In this document: piece by piece, positions 9,500 to 17,058 of the stretch
Position numbering within the stretch: the stretch's first letter is position 1
How the letters are laid out: every line of letters begins with the position of its first letter
Assembly: GCA_050250395.1 (NCBI GenBank)
Contig: JBFWOQ010000006.1
Location: 1 to 64,000, forward strand
Origin: JAGPUQ01 sp050250395
GTDB taxonomy: Bacteria; Pseudomonadota; Gammaproteobacteria; Pseudomonadales; Porticoccaceae
DNA: 64,000 nucleotides
Direction of reading: 5' to 3'
Translations under genes and position numbers: made by a program
The notes under the pieces: generated by a model
Databases searched by the model: none
The model's input: only the letters and a program-made list of their open reading frames with translations
Told to the model about the DNA's origin: nothing

Positions 9500-10225
9500 T
9501 CAGCCCTCCAGCACGCGACGAATGGCCGCGCTCGCCACATCCTGCCGCTTCTGCCACTCCGCCGCCTCGTCCGGCTGCGCACCCACCGCGGCAATCAGCT
9601 CACCGCGCACCAGTGCGCTGTTGTTCACCAGAATGTCGCGACTGCGACGCAAAACCTCCAGCTTCTCGGCGGAATCCGGATTCCTGCTCTTGTGGTACAT
9701 GCTCAACAGCGTTTGCTGCATGTCTGCCTGTAATCCGGACAGATACGGCGGCGCACCCAGGATGGCAGTTGCCGTGATGTCGTCGCCGTTCTGAATCGCC
9801 ATACGGGCGGCGGACGACCGTTCCGAAGTGGACAGGCCCTTGAAGTGCGCGCGAATCTCCTGCGCCACCGGACGCGCCGCCTGCTCGGTCACCGGCGCAC
9901 TCAATGCCGCCTCCAGCGCGCCGATGTCCGACTCCAGCCGGCTCAGGTGCTCCGTCATGCGCTGGCCGATCCGCGCCCCCAGCTTCTCCGCGGTCTTCGC
10001 CAGTTGAACAGCCCGCGCTTCTGGCGTGCTCGTCGGGTCCTGCTCCAGCGCCTGCCGAGCAGCATGCAAGCGCGCCAGGTCCTGATGCAGCCCAGCAAAC
10101 AGCGTCACGGTCGGTTTGGCGTGTTCCTGTGCAGCGGCGCTTTTTGTCTCGCCGAGAATCTGGCCCTCCACTGCGCGCGCGTCAAAGCTCGGCGTGATTC
10201 TGATATCAATTTTTTCGTCTGCCAT
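9500..10225 (-). CDS. Hypothetical element protein, 241 aa, helical
   Basis: A 241-residue, Ala/Glu/Arg-rich protein, largely helical with likely coiled-coil stretches (HQDLARLHAARQALEQDP and LGARIGQRMTEHLSRLESDI). The start at 10225 (MADEKIDIRI) is preferred because GAGGTGA lies just upstream; the frame extends 10 codons further. It follows terL by 76 bp and is coupled to the next gene. It is not recognised; position and composition would fit a phage scaffold, connector or minor structural protein. Confidence 0.65.
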   Translation of the reverse strand: MADEKIDIRITPSFDARAVEGQILGETKSAAAQEHAKPTVTLFAGLHQDLARLHAARQALEQDPTSTPEARAVQLAKTAEKLGARIGQRMTEHLSRLESDIGALEAALSAPVTEQAARPVAQEIRAHFKGLSTSERSSAARMAIQNGDDITATAILGAPPYLSGLQADMQQTLLSMYHKSRNPDSAEKLEVLRRSRDILVNNSALVRGELIAAVGAQPDEAAEWQKRQDVASAAIRRVLEG

Positions 10226-10301
10226 AAAAATCACCTCGTTAAAAGTCTGATTCAAATCCGCGATATTTTCGGATTTCCAAATCCGTCAATTTGACGGTTC
10301 T

Positions 10302-11702
10302 TCACGTCGGCCAGCGCAGATCGATAAACGTCGCATACTCCTGCGCGGTCAGGGCATAGCGGGTTGCGTCTCCGGCATGATCAGGGCCACGGCTGTCGAC
10401 ATCCTCAGTCCGCCGCGGATCGCGCCCCAGGTAGGGCACCGTCTGCCACCAGTAACTGCACGCGCGCGAGATATACAGGCCGGGCACGTCCGGCTTGCCG
10501 GCGTCAGCCAGCAACCGCCGCATACGCTCCCAGCCCGCCACCCGATCACCTTTGCCGGCCGGCTCGAAATACACACCGGCGCGGCTGAACTCGTCGGCAA
10601 TCGATCCCGCCGTGTGTCCGTGCTGGCTGAAAATGGCGTCGTCCGCCGTGCCGCTGGGATCGACACCCCACCGCCGAGCGAACGCTTTGATCTCGTCCGC
10701 CAGACGCGAAACGGTATAGCCCATGCCCTTGTTCGGATCGTTCGGATCGACGGTAGCCAGCTCGTCCACCAGGATCATGGAACCGCGCGGATACCAGCGG
10801 CCGTCCGGTCCCGTATCCCCCGGACTCTTGGCCGTCAAGTAAGTCACCGATGGCGCCGCGCTGCCGTAGTCATGCGCAAGCCGCATGCGCCAGCCGCGAT
10901 GCTTCCAGTCTTGCGGCAGGCTGGCCCAGGGATCGACGGCGTTGCGGGATTCTTCGATTACCGGCCCGAAGTAGGCGCCGCGGGCAATCGCCCAATCACC
11001 ATGCAGCCAGGCGCGCAGCAACTCAGGGTCCGCCGCACAGGACGCCCGCAGTTGCTCGACGTAGCCGCTTTGGTCGATGTTCGGGTTATCGGCATGGGTA
11101 CTGGGACAGCTCACCCACTGGCGGCCACTGGTAGCCTCAAGGAACGGCGCCCAGGGTGCGGAGCGGAACACATAGCGTTGCGACAGCCAGGCATGGCCGA
11201 CACCCCCGGGATTCGCAGCCATCACCACCCGGACGGGTGCCGTAGCGCTTCTCAGGTTGCTACGGAGGCGGTCCAGGTCCGCCGCTGTCGCCCACTCGCC
11301 AGCCTCGTCGATCAGCAACAGGGAGAAGCTGCGGCCCTGAAACTTGCTGTAATCCGCCGGACCGTCCATCTGCGCCAGCTCAAGGTAGCCGCCGCCAGGC
11401 AGACGCCAGACGTGCTCAGCCTGGTTGAATCGTGCGCCTTGGCCATACACCAGCGCGAACAAATCGCGCAGCATGAGTTCGTAGTCCGCCAATGCCTTGT
11501 AGGTGCGCCTGATGTACAAGACGCGTGCACCCCTGCCGTACTGGTTCGCATGGCGCAATGCCAGCAGCGCCAAGGCGTAGGACTTGCCACCACCGCGGCC
11601 GCCTCCCAGGAACACGTCGAAGGCCTCGGGCACCAACAGCACCCGCTGCTGAAACGGCGACGGCTGGATAGGCGATTGCTCAGCCTTTTTCGAGCGCGAC
11701 AT
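10302..11702 (-). CDS. terL: Phage terminase large subunit
   Basis: The DNA-packaging motor: an N-terminal ATPase (Walker A GGGRGGGKSYA near residue 30, Walker B LLLIDEAGEWA) and a C-terminal RNase H-like nuclease (RLAHDYGSAAPS and a terminal DHAGDATRYAL). At 466 residues it is full length. The start at 11702 (MSRSKKAEQ) has GGAG 8 nt upstream and overlaps the end of terS by 23 nt. No motif appears damaged, so it may be functional, although the procapsid genes it would serve are absent from the element. A helper phage could supply them. Confidence 0.9.
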   Translation of the reverse strand: MSRSKKAEQSPIQPSPFQQRVLLVPEAFDVFLGGGRGGGKSYALALLALRHANQYGRGARVLYIRRTYKALADYELMLRDLFALVYGQGARFNQAEHVWRLPGGGYLELAQMDGPADYSKFQGRSFSLLLIDEAGEWATAADLDRLRSNLRSATAPVRVVMAANPGGVGHAWLSQRYVFRSAPWAPFLEATSGRQWVSCPSTHADNPNIDQSGYVEQLRASCAADPELLRAWLHGDWAIARGAYFGPVIEESRNAVDPWASLPQDWKHRGWRMRLAHDYGSAAPSVTYLTAKSPGDTGPDGRWYPRGSMILVDELATVDPNDPNKGMGYTVSRLADEIKAFARRWGVDPSGTADDAIFSQHGHTAGSIADEFSRAGVYFEPAGKGDRVAGWERMRRLLADAGKPDVPGLYISRACSYWWQTVPYLGRDPRRTEDVDSRGPDHAGDATRYALTAQEYATFIDLRWPT

Positions 11703-12123
11703 GCGACTCCGCCAGCAATGCGGGCTCAGCAGGCAGCGGACGCGCGTCCAGGGCAAGCTTCTGGTACTGGTCGGCGGACATGGCAGACGGGATGGACAGG
11801 ACAACTTGCACGCTGGCGCCAGACTCACCGGCCGCTGGTGCGTTCTCCCTGTAGCTGTGCCTCGTCCGCAGCAAGAACTTGCAGGCGTCGAGATTGCCGA
11901 GAACGGCCTCGGCGTACAAAACGCCGTAGAGCTTGTCGTGCTCAGCGGCCAGGCCTTCTTCCCAGACTTGCCGCGCCGTCGGGTTGTTTCGCTTGATGGC
12001 CAGCCAGGTGCGCAGCGGCAAGCCCAGCTCCCTGGCAATGTCCGAATCCTTCAAGCCGTGCGATGCGCAATGCTTGATGATTTCCAGCGCGCCCCGCGGC
12101 AAAGTCTTACGCGGTCGTCCCAT
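11680..12123 (-). CDS. terS: Phage terminase small subunit
   Basis: A 147-residue DNA-recognition subunit of the packaging terminase. An N-terminal helix-turn-helix is visible (GLKDSDIARELGLPLRTWLAIKRNN region), followed by helices and an acidic tail. The start at 12123 (MGRPRKTLPRG) follows a strong AAGGGGGG ribosome binding site. In phage-inducible islands a private TerS redirects helper packaging to the island; here TerS and TerL are both present. The paired TGCGGACA sites 15-33 nt upstream suggest regulation of this packaging operon. Confidence 0.85.
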   Translation of the reverse strand: MGRPRKTLPRGALEIIKHCASHGLKDSDIARELGLPLRTWLAIKRNNPTARQVWEEGLAAEHDKLYGVLYAEAVLGNLDACKFLLRTRHSYRENAPAAGESGASVQVVLSIPSAMSADQYQKLALDARPLPAEPALLAESHVALEKG

Positions 12124-12137
12124 CAAAAACCCCCTTG

Positions 12138-12168
12138 TGCGGACACTATGCGGACACAACGTCCGGAC
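12138..12168. promoter_or_regulatory. Paired TGCGGACA operator before terS (site B)
   Basis: Copies of TGCGGACA start at 12138 and 12149 (11-bp period), followed in the same phase by the palindrome GTCCGGAC (12161-12168). A TCTAAT -10-like box lies just upstream on the minus strand (12178-12183), so the repeats would begin near the start point of the terS transcript. They are the reverse orientation of sites A and C. Confidence 0.5.
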
Positions 12169-12399
12169 TACCGCACCATTAGACACCAGAAACGCGATAA
12201 AACGCTATGCATACAGTGCAATCACAAGCATGTTACGGCGAACTTATCGCAGTGAAGCGGTGATTAGGAATCACTGCGTCTTTCGATGCCGGCCGGAAAA
12301 CAGCGGACGCCAGCACGACGGCCACGATGGATAGGGATTGGCGCGCTGTAATCGCCGTCACGCGATGTCTGCCTGTCCCGTAATCGCGTCCTGCGCTGT

Positions 12400-12831
12400 C
12401 TACAGCACTGGAGCTTGTGGAGCTTGTGGAGCTTCTTTCCGGCTCTTGCACGCATGGATGAAGTGGGCTCGATAGATGCGGTTTGGCGCGTCTCCCGTCC
12501 AGCCAGTGAAGTCTCGTAATCCGCCCGTGTTACCGGGTAACAAGGTGTTACGACTGACGCCACCGGCAGCCCGCGCCGAGGCACCGCCGGCAATGCGCTG
12601 CAACGCCGAACACCAGACAACCACCTCGCCCTCGGTCATCACGAACAGAGGCGAGCGCAGCCACACACGCGGCCCGACGGTTCGCCCTGGACGTTCGTAC
12701 GCGATGGCCACCCCGAGCACGCCGAGCCATTCCGGCGGCGGTTGGCGCTCGATCCGCGAAGGCACCACCAGGCACAGGTCGCCTGGACGAATGGCGCGCC
12801 CGTCGCGGTCATAGCCGATTACCGCAGTCAT
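12400..12831 (-). CDS. Hypothetical element protein, 143 aa
   Basis: A 143-residue protein of unknown function starting MTAVIGYDRDGRAIRPGD. The N-terminal half is beta-rich (LCLVVPS, WLGVLGVAIAYE, RVWLRSPLFVM), possibly a small barrel. The end is basic and proline-rich (KSRKEAPQAPQAP), encoded by a 9-bp tandem repeat. Its ATG overlaps the stop of the AAA ATPase gene by ATGA, so it belongs to the replication operon. There is no catalytic motif I recognise. Confidence 0.6.
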   Translation of the reverse strand: MTAVIGYDRDGRAIRPGDLCLVVPSRIERQPPPEWLGVLGVAIAYERPGRTVGPRVWLRSPLFVMTEGEVVVWCSALQRIAGGASARAAGGVSRNTLLPGNTGGLRDFTGWTGDAPNRIYRAHFIHACKSRKEAPQAPQAPVL

Positions 12832-14171
12832 GGCGCACCGCAGTAGCAGTCGCCATCGCCGAAGCACTTCGGGCATTCGCCGTGCGCGCGCCCCCCTATA
12901 ACCCCCCGGCGCATTCGCCGATACGCCGTAGGGACGGCGTCTGGCGAATCAGAATTGCGTGCTTCTGATTCATTCGCCGATTCGCCGATGACACCTAAGC
13001 CATTGGCTGCGCAGTCTTTCGGGACAAGCGTTGCCGTTCTATGGCCGTCGGTGCGTCGAATGCTGCCCTCGGCGACAAGCTGCATTCGCCGCAGCGTTTC
13101 GATATGGCGCCAAAATTGGTCTCTGGCGGCCTTGCCGGAGCGCTTGTCAGCACGCAGGGATTCAGGAAAGGCGTCGGCCTCGCGCAGCACGTGGTAGGCC
13201 GTGCGCCGCCCGGTAGTCGCCGCTGGGCAGTAGTCGCCGGACGCCACCACCTCGCGCAGTGCCGCAAGAATCCCGTCGCGCTCCTGCACATCTCGCGCGC
13301 GTCTGTCGAATGTGCTGGCGCCCTCCATCCAGCCATTGAACAGGTGCGCATCGGCGTCCCAACGAAAGCGTATCGTCTGGTTGATGTTGCCGTGGTTGGA
13401 CTTTTGCAACGCCAGCAGCAGGTCGCCCGTGCCCTCGTCGGCCGTCTCGCGGTGCAGATACCAGCGGGCGCGGACAGCGTTGTGCCATCCGGTGCTGCCG
13501 CTGTAGCCCTCGCTGGTGGCCGAAGTTGACGCGCTGGCCTTGTTGACATGAGCGACCAGCAAGACGGATCCGCGGTCCTCTCGGATCAGCGCCACCAATG
13601 CATTGACGTAGCGCTTCGCCTCGGAGCGGTCGTTCTCGCCGCCGCCAAAGGTGTCGGTTACGCCGTCCACGACGACAAGCTCTGCGCCGCTTTTCTCGAT
13701 ACGCCGGCTCAGCTCGTGATAGGGCGGCAGGACGCCAATGCCCAGCGGGTCGCGGCCGAAAAGAATCGTGTCGCGGCCCACCAGGTCCAGCACGTCCAGC
13801 CGCTCGGCCAGGCAGCCCATATCGACGCCCAGGCGGTCGCAGATGCGGCGAAGTCGCCAGTGAATGATGCTGCCGCGGTCCTCGCAGCTCAGATACAGCA
13901 CACGCCGTTCAGCCACTGGCAGGCCGCACCAGTCGCTGCCTGTGGCAATCGCCACCGCCAGTTGCAAGGCGATGCCGGACTTGCCAGCGCCGCCGTGGCC
14001 GGCCAGCAGCGTCGCGTAGCCGCACGGCAACCAGTCGGGAATAATCATGGCCGGCGGTTCGGGGTCGCGTTTTGCCAGTTCGCGCAAGTCCAGCGGCTCG
14101 GGCCAGGTGGCGCCACTGTCTGCCTGCGGCGCCTCGACCCCTGCCATAAAGCCAGACCCCCAGGCGCTCAT
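12828..14171 (-). CDS. RepA-like AAA ATPase, replication protein
   Basis: A 447-residue RecA-fold ATPase of the AAA_25/RepA hexameric helicase type. Walker A GHGGAGKS is at residues 58-65, Walker B ELVVVDGVTDTF around 165, and a LLVAHVNKAS segment follows. The C terminus carries a probable winged-helix region and a CPKCFGDGDCYC zinc-binding motif. Such proteins act as replicative helicases of plasmids, prophages and satellites, so it probably drives replication of the excised element. Its ATG (14171) overlaps the upstream gene by ATGA. Confidence 0.82.
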   Translation of the reverse strand: MSAWGSGFMAGVEAPQADSGATWPEPLDLRELAKRDPEPPAMIIPDWLPCGYATLLAGHGGAGKSGIALQLAVAIATGSDWCGLPVAERRVLYLSCEDRGSIIHWRLRRICDRLGVDMGCLAERLDVLDLVGRDTILFGRDPLGIGVLPPYHELSRRIEKSGAELVVVDGVTDTFGGGENDRSEAKRYVNALVALIREDRGSVLLVAHVNKASASTSATSEGYSGSTGWHNAVRARWYLHRETADEGTGDLLLALQKSNHGNINQTIRFRWDADAHLFNGWMEGASTFDRRARDVQERDGILAALREVVASGDYCPAATTGRRTAYHVLREADAFPESLRADKRSGKAARDQFWRHIETLRRMQLVAEGSIRRTDGHRTATLVPKDCAANGLGVIGESANESEARNSDSPDAVPTAYRRMRRGVIGGRAHGECPKCFGDGDCYCGAP

Positions 14172-14614
14172 GGCACACCTCGCGCGCTGTGCTGCGGCGG
14201 GCGCTCGATCGCATCGGCCCACCATTCGGACAAAACGCGCTCGCCGTCGAACAGCACCAGCCCGGCCACACCAGCCGCTGCCATCTCCATGCCCAGTTCG
14301 TGCAGGGTTTCGTGGTCGGCGATCTCGTCGGGCGGCGGCGTGCAGCGCACAAACTGGCCGCGCACTATGGACCAGTCGAAACGGTCGGGCGGCTCGCCGT
14401 CGGGGAGCGCCAAAACGTTCGCAGCCGGCGGCTGAACGGGCGGCCAACCTAGGCAGATGATTGCGCACTGGCGCGGTCCCAGCCTGAATTGCCGGCTGAA
14501 GGGCGGTTTACGCCGTCGCTGAGGGGCGGTAGACTGGCGGTGCTGTTGCTGTTTTGATAAGGCCTCCGCGCCCGGTGCCGCCGCCACGGCCCGGGCGTTT
14601 TTCGTGGCGCTCAC
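14168..14614 (-). CDS. Hypothetical element protein, 148 aa
   Basis: A 148-residue protein with a basic, Gln/Arg-rich N terminus and an acidic, Trp-containing C-terminal half (PPDRFDWSIVRGQFVRCT). It starts at GTG 14614, overlapping the AlpA-like stop by GTGA, and its stop overlaps the ATPase start by ATGA. Both couplings support translation in this frame. Function is unknown; it sits where satellites often carry a primase accessory or regulator, but no motif supports either. Confidence 0.55.
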   Translation of the reverse strand: MSATKNARAVAAAPGAEALSKQQQHRQSTAPQRRRKPPFSRQFRLGPRQCAIICLGWPPVQPPAANVLALPDGEPPDRFDWSIVRGQFVRCTPPPDEIADHETLHELGMEMAAAGVAGLVLFDGERVLSEWWADAIERPPQHSARGVP

Positions 14615-14820
14615 CGCGCACCGCCTCGGGCAAGGTCGGCCACGGGCTCGACGACACATGAGTCAATGAACTCGTCGAGGTCGCGTTTGCGGTAGTAGAC
14701 AAATTTTCCGACCTTCACATAGCGCGGAGGCAGCCCCAGGTGGCGCCGCTTCGCATAGTTGGACTTAGAATGTCCGGTGTACTTGCATGCCCGGTCTGGG
14801 TTGTATAAATCTTCTCGCAT
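14611..14820 (-). CDS. AlpA-like regulator or excisionase
   Basis: A 69-residue MerR-superfamily winged-helix protein: DRACKYTGHSKSNYAKRRH as the helix-turn-helix, then GLPPRYVKVGKFVYYRKRDLD as wing and helix, ending FIDSC. AlpA-like proteins activate or excise integrative elements and are a hallmark of Gram-negative satellites. The start at 14820 has AAGGTG upstream; the frame runs further back only as non-coding sequence. It heads a tightly coupled operon with the replication genes. Confidence 0.8.
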   Translation of the reverse strand: MREDLYNPDRACKYTGHSKSNYAKRRHLGLPPRYVKVGKFVYYRKRDLDEFIDSCVVEPVADLARGGAR

Positions 14821-14862
14821 TTTTTGGCACCTTTGCGCTGTCGCGCGTTTCCGTTGGTGCCC

Positions 14863-14877
14863 GTTATAGTTAGACAC
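14863..14877 (-). promoter_or_regulatory. Possible promoter element of the alpA operon
   Basis: On the minus strand GTGTCTAAC is followed directly by TATAAC. The GTGTCTAA core is shared with the region before terS (12179-12186). A -10 box (TATAAC or TCTAAC) is likely, but no good -35 is seen. The region lies between the upstream terminator and alpA, so a promoter is needed here. Confidence 0.35.
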
Positions 14878-14891
14878 AAATTCCCGAACGT

Positions 14892-14943
14892 AAAAAAAAC
14901 AACTCAGCCACAAACCGGGTTTGTAACTGATAACTTTTTTTTT
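14892..14943. terminator. Bidirectional A/T-flanked hairpin
   Basis: Eight As (14892-14899) and nine Ts (14935-14943) flank an imperfect palindrome with a perfect ACAAACC-G-GGTTTGT core (14910-14924). Read on the minus strand it ends in a T run 11 bp past the stop of the gene at 14954-15466, fitting an intrinsic terminator of the integrase transcript. It would also stop plus-strand transcription. Confidence 0.65.
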
Positions 14944-14953
14944 GACGTTGTGG

Positions 14954-15466
14954 TTAGGTGGCGGGCGCTCCGAAAATCTTGGCGTGCAGTTTGTCGAAGT
15001 CTCGCGCCCAGCCCTCCAGCGTGCGCGGCTCAACTTTCCAGACATTCGCCAACTGGTGCAGGACTTCTTTGTTGCCCTCGCGCAGCAGCTCGCGGCGTTC
15101 CTCGTGAGTGATGTCGTCGAACTCCGCCAGCGGCGGCCAGTGCAGCGGCGCCGGCTTTGGACTCGGCTCATTCCCGCAGCCGATTCTGTCGGGAGATTCC
15201 TTAACTCTCTCACGGCTCGCGGCTTGCCGCGCGCTGGCAAACTCGCACGCGCTGGCAAACTGCCTCGCCGTCATTCCGCAGGCCAACTTGACGGCCGCTT
15301 TGCGCTTCGGCTGTCTTGCGCCGGCGACAATCTCGGACAGCACCTCCCGCACTCCGGCCGGGATCACCGCCTCGCGGCGCACCCTGTCCGCTAGCGGCTC
15401 GGGATCGCCCATGTCGAACGCCAGAACGGCGGTGGTCCAGCAGTGCGCTTCGTCGCGCGCGATCAC
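14954..15466 (-). CDS. Hypothetical protein after integrase, 170 aa
   Basis: A 170-residue protein with no recognised domain. It has a helical N terminus (REVLSEIVAGARQPKRKAAV) and a C-terminal segment with ELLREGNKEVLHQLANVWKV then EPRTLEGWARDFDKL, which could be a small DNA-binding helical module. It starts at GTG 15466, overlapping the integrase stop by GTGA, so it is translated with integrase. A terminator follows directly. It might modulate recombination, but this is positional inference only. Confidence 0.6.
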   Translation of the reverse strand: MIARDEAHCWTTAVLAFDMGDPEPLADRVRREAVIPAGVREVLSEIVAGARQPKRKAAVKLACGMTARQFASACEFASARQAASRERVKESPDRIGCGNEPSPKPAPLHWPPLAEFDDITHEERRELLREGNKEVLHQLANVWKVEPRTLEGWARDFDKLHAKIFGAPAT

Positions 15467-16698
15467 GGCCGCCCTCCGCGAATCGACACCACCTCAGCCA
15501 TAGGGCGCTTGGACGCGGCGCCCAGCAGTTCAGCAGCGCGCTCGGCGGCATGCCGAAGTGGATCGTCGGCGACGTGCGCATAGCGCTGCGTGGTGGCTGC
15601 CTGCGTATGCCCGAGCATTTCGCCCACGACGCGCAGGCTCAGGCCCGCCCCAACCAGTTGCGAGGCGAAAGAGTGTCGCAAATCATGGATTCGAACGTCA
15701 GGAATGCCCGCCGTCGTGCGAATGGTTTCCCAGGCGCGGTTCAGGCGCTGCTGGTGGGCGGCGCCGGCTCGACCCGGGAAAACATAGGCGCTCGTCCTCG
15801 GCAGCGCCGACAGCAGATCTATGGCCGCCCGAGACAGTGGCACCCGGTGCTCGGCCTTCTGCTTGGTGCTGGCGCTCGGCTTGGTCCAGATGCCGAGCTT
15901 CAAGTCGAACTGACCCCAGGTCGCCGACAGCGTCTCGCCACAACGCGCACCGGTCAACAACAGCAGCTTGACGATCGCCGCCGTCTGCGCGCGCCAGGGA
16001 TCACTCTCGCCGCGCCCCATGTCTTCCCAGTCGGCCAGTGCCCGGGACAACCGCGCGATCTCGTCATCACTCAAATAGCGGCGCCTCGGCGGCTCCGGAT
16101 TGCGCTCGACACCTTTGCAAGGGTTGTCCGCGCGCATCTGCCAGCGGATCGCCAAGCTGAATGCCTTGCTGAGCGCCGCAAGCGTCCGGTTCGCCATGAA
16201 GGGGCCACTCTTGGTCGAGACGCGGCGGTGCAGGCCATCGATATCGGAAAATCGCACCGCGGCGACTTTGAGCCGGCCCAGGGCGGGCCGTATCAGCCGA
16301 TCCACCAGCCGCTCGGTGTTCTCCGCACTGGTCGGCCGGTTCTTCGGTCGGACGTGCTCGGCCAGGTAGCGGTCCAGCAGATTGTTGACGGTCGCCGCGG
16401 CGCGGGAACTCTCGCGCTCGCCCAGCGGGTCGCGGCCGGTGCGAATGGCCTGCCGCAGCTCGGCAGCGCGCTTGCGTGCGGCGCCGGTACTCCATTCTGC
16501 CGTGCTGCCGATGGTCAGCCGCCGTTCGCGGCCATCCACCCGGTAATTCAGGATGAACGCGGCCTTGCCATTCGCCATGATCCGGACGCCGAATCCGGGC
16601 AGGTCGCTGTCGTAGTGGATCGCATACTTCCTGCCGCCTTCTGGTTTGGGCAGGGCGGCGATTGCCTTGTCGCTCAATCGGGTGGTTTTGGTGGTCAT
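15463..16698 (-). CDS. int: Tyrosine integrase
   Basis: A 411-residue site-specific recombinase of the P4/Bro-type integrase family. An N-terminal arm-binding domain (DUF4102-like, LPGFGVRIMANGKAAFIL) precedes a core-binding domain and the catalytic domain. Catalytic residues are present: Arg252 in TGARCGETL, Lys near 280, His338 and Arg341 in HDLRHSFAS, His364 in GHTQ and the nucleophile Tyr373. The start at 16698 (MTTKTTRLSD) has GGAGAAG upstream. It presumably catalyses integration at tRNA-Asn. Confidence 0.95.
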   Translation of the reverse strand: MTTKTTRLSDKAIAALPKPEGGRKYAIHYDSDLPGFGVRIMANGKAAFILNYRVDGRERRLTIGSTAEWSTGAARKRAAELRQAIRTGRDPLGERESSRAAATVNNLLDRYLAEHVRPKNRPTSAENTERLVDRLIRPALGRLKVAAVRFSDIDGLHRRVSTKSGPFMANRTLAALSKAFSLAIRWQMRADNPCKGVERNPEPPRRRYLSDDEIARLSRALADWEDMGRGESDPWRAQTAAIVKLLLLTGARCGETLSATWGQFDLKLGIWTKPSASTKQKAEHRVPLSRAAIDLLSALPRTSAYVFPGRAGAAHQQRLNRAWETIRTTAGIPDVRIHDLRHSFASQLVGAGLSLRVVGEMLGHTQAATTQRYAHVADDPLRHAAERAAELLGAASKRPMAEVVSIRGGRP

Positions 16699-16719
16699 TG
16701 GTGCTTCTCCGCTGGTCTG

Positions 16720-16738
16720 TGTCCGTACTGTGTCCGTA
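16720..16738. promoter_or_regulatory. Paired TGTCCGTA sites before integrase (site C)
   Basis: TGTCCGTA starts at 16720 and 16731, again 11 bp apart. The sites lie just downstream of the predicted integrase transcription start (about 16742) and 22-40 nt before its ATG, the place expected for a repressor operator. They are also 130 bp inside attR, so an integrase arm-type role is possible. Confidence 0.55.
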
Positions 16739-16748
16739 CACAAACGGC

Positions 16749-16775
16749 ATTATAGCGGAAAGCAACGCAATTCAA
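16749..16775 (-). promoter_or_regulatory. Integrase promoter
   Basis: On the minus strand a perfect TATAAT (16749-16754) is preceded by TTGAAT with a 15-bp spacer. The spacer is short, but the -10 is consensus and the distance to the integrase ATG is suitable. Transcription would start near 16742, next to the paired TGTCCGTA sites. Confidence 0.6.
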
Positions 16776-16867
16776 GGAAAACCAGAGCACACGTAACTTA
16801 TTGTTAGAAACGGAGATTTCTGAAAAACCGCAGCGGAGACAGTGGCTTAGAAATTGCGTGTGTAAAC

Positions 16868-16913
16868 ACTGTTAATCATTGGGTCGCTGGTTCGAGCCCA
16901 GCAGGCGGAGCCA
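16868..16913. repeat. attR core (copy of the tRNA-Asn 3' half)
   Basis: Identical over 46 bp to 7398-7443. The 5' half of a tRNA does not precede it, so it is not a second tRNA gene. It marks the right junction of the element. The 145 bp from here to 17058 hold no gene I can support. Confidence 0.93.
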
Positions 16914-17058
16914 GACAAATTTTCCGGCGGGATGGTCTTTGAGGGTTCGCCCAGGGACGTCTTGCTGGATTCACAAACGCCGGGCCCTCCAGCCTTTGTC
17001 GCTGCATCGGAACCGGTTTTGATCTCGCGCAGAGCTGATTCCACGCTGCGCTCCAGCC

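Larger units (their letters stand above)
7398..16913. mobile_element. tRNA-Asn integrative element, phage-satellite-like
   Basis: A 9.5-kb element bounded by perfect 46-bp direct repeats of the tRNA-Asn 3' half. It holds, from right to left on the minus strand, a tyrosine integrase, an unknown gene, an AlpA-like regulator, an unknown gene, an AAA replication ATPase, an unknown gene, small and large terminase, three unknown genes, a DUF1902/HicA pair and a portal-protein fragment. No capsid, protease, tail or lysis gene is visible. The order int, alpA, replication, terS recalls Gram-negative phage-inducible islands; a decayed prophage is the alternative. Most neighbouring starts overlap the previous stop by ATGA or GTGA. 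The integrase lies next to the partial tRNA copy (right end), not the intact gene. Confidence 0.85.

Noticed and set aside
12413..12440. Short 9-bp tandem repeats as a regulatory array
   Set aside because: They encode the APQAPQAP tail of the 143-residue protein and are better explained as coding repeats.
16868..16913. A second tRNA-Asn gene at the right end of the element
   Set aside because: Only the anticodon loop to CCA is present. The 5' acceptor strand and D arm are missing, so it is the attR copy.
16847..17044. A 65-codon minus-strand frame through attR
   Set aside because: It reads through the tRNA fragment, has no coding character and is matched by a similar false frame at attL (7406-7594).
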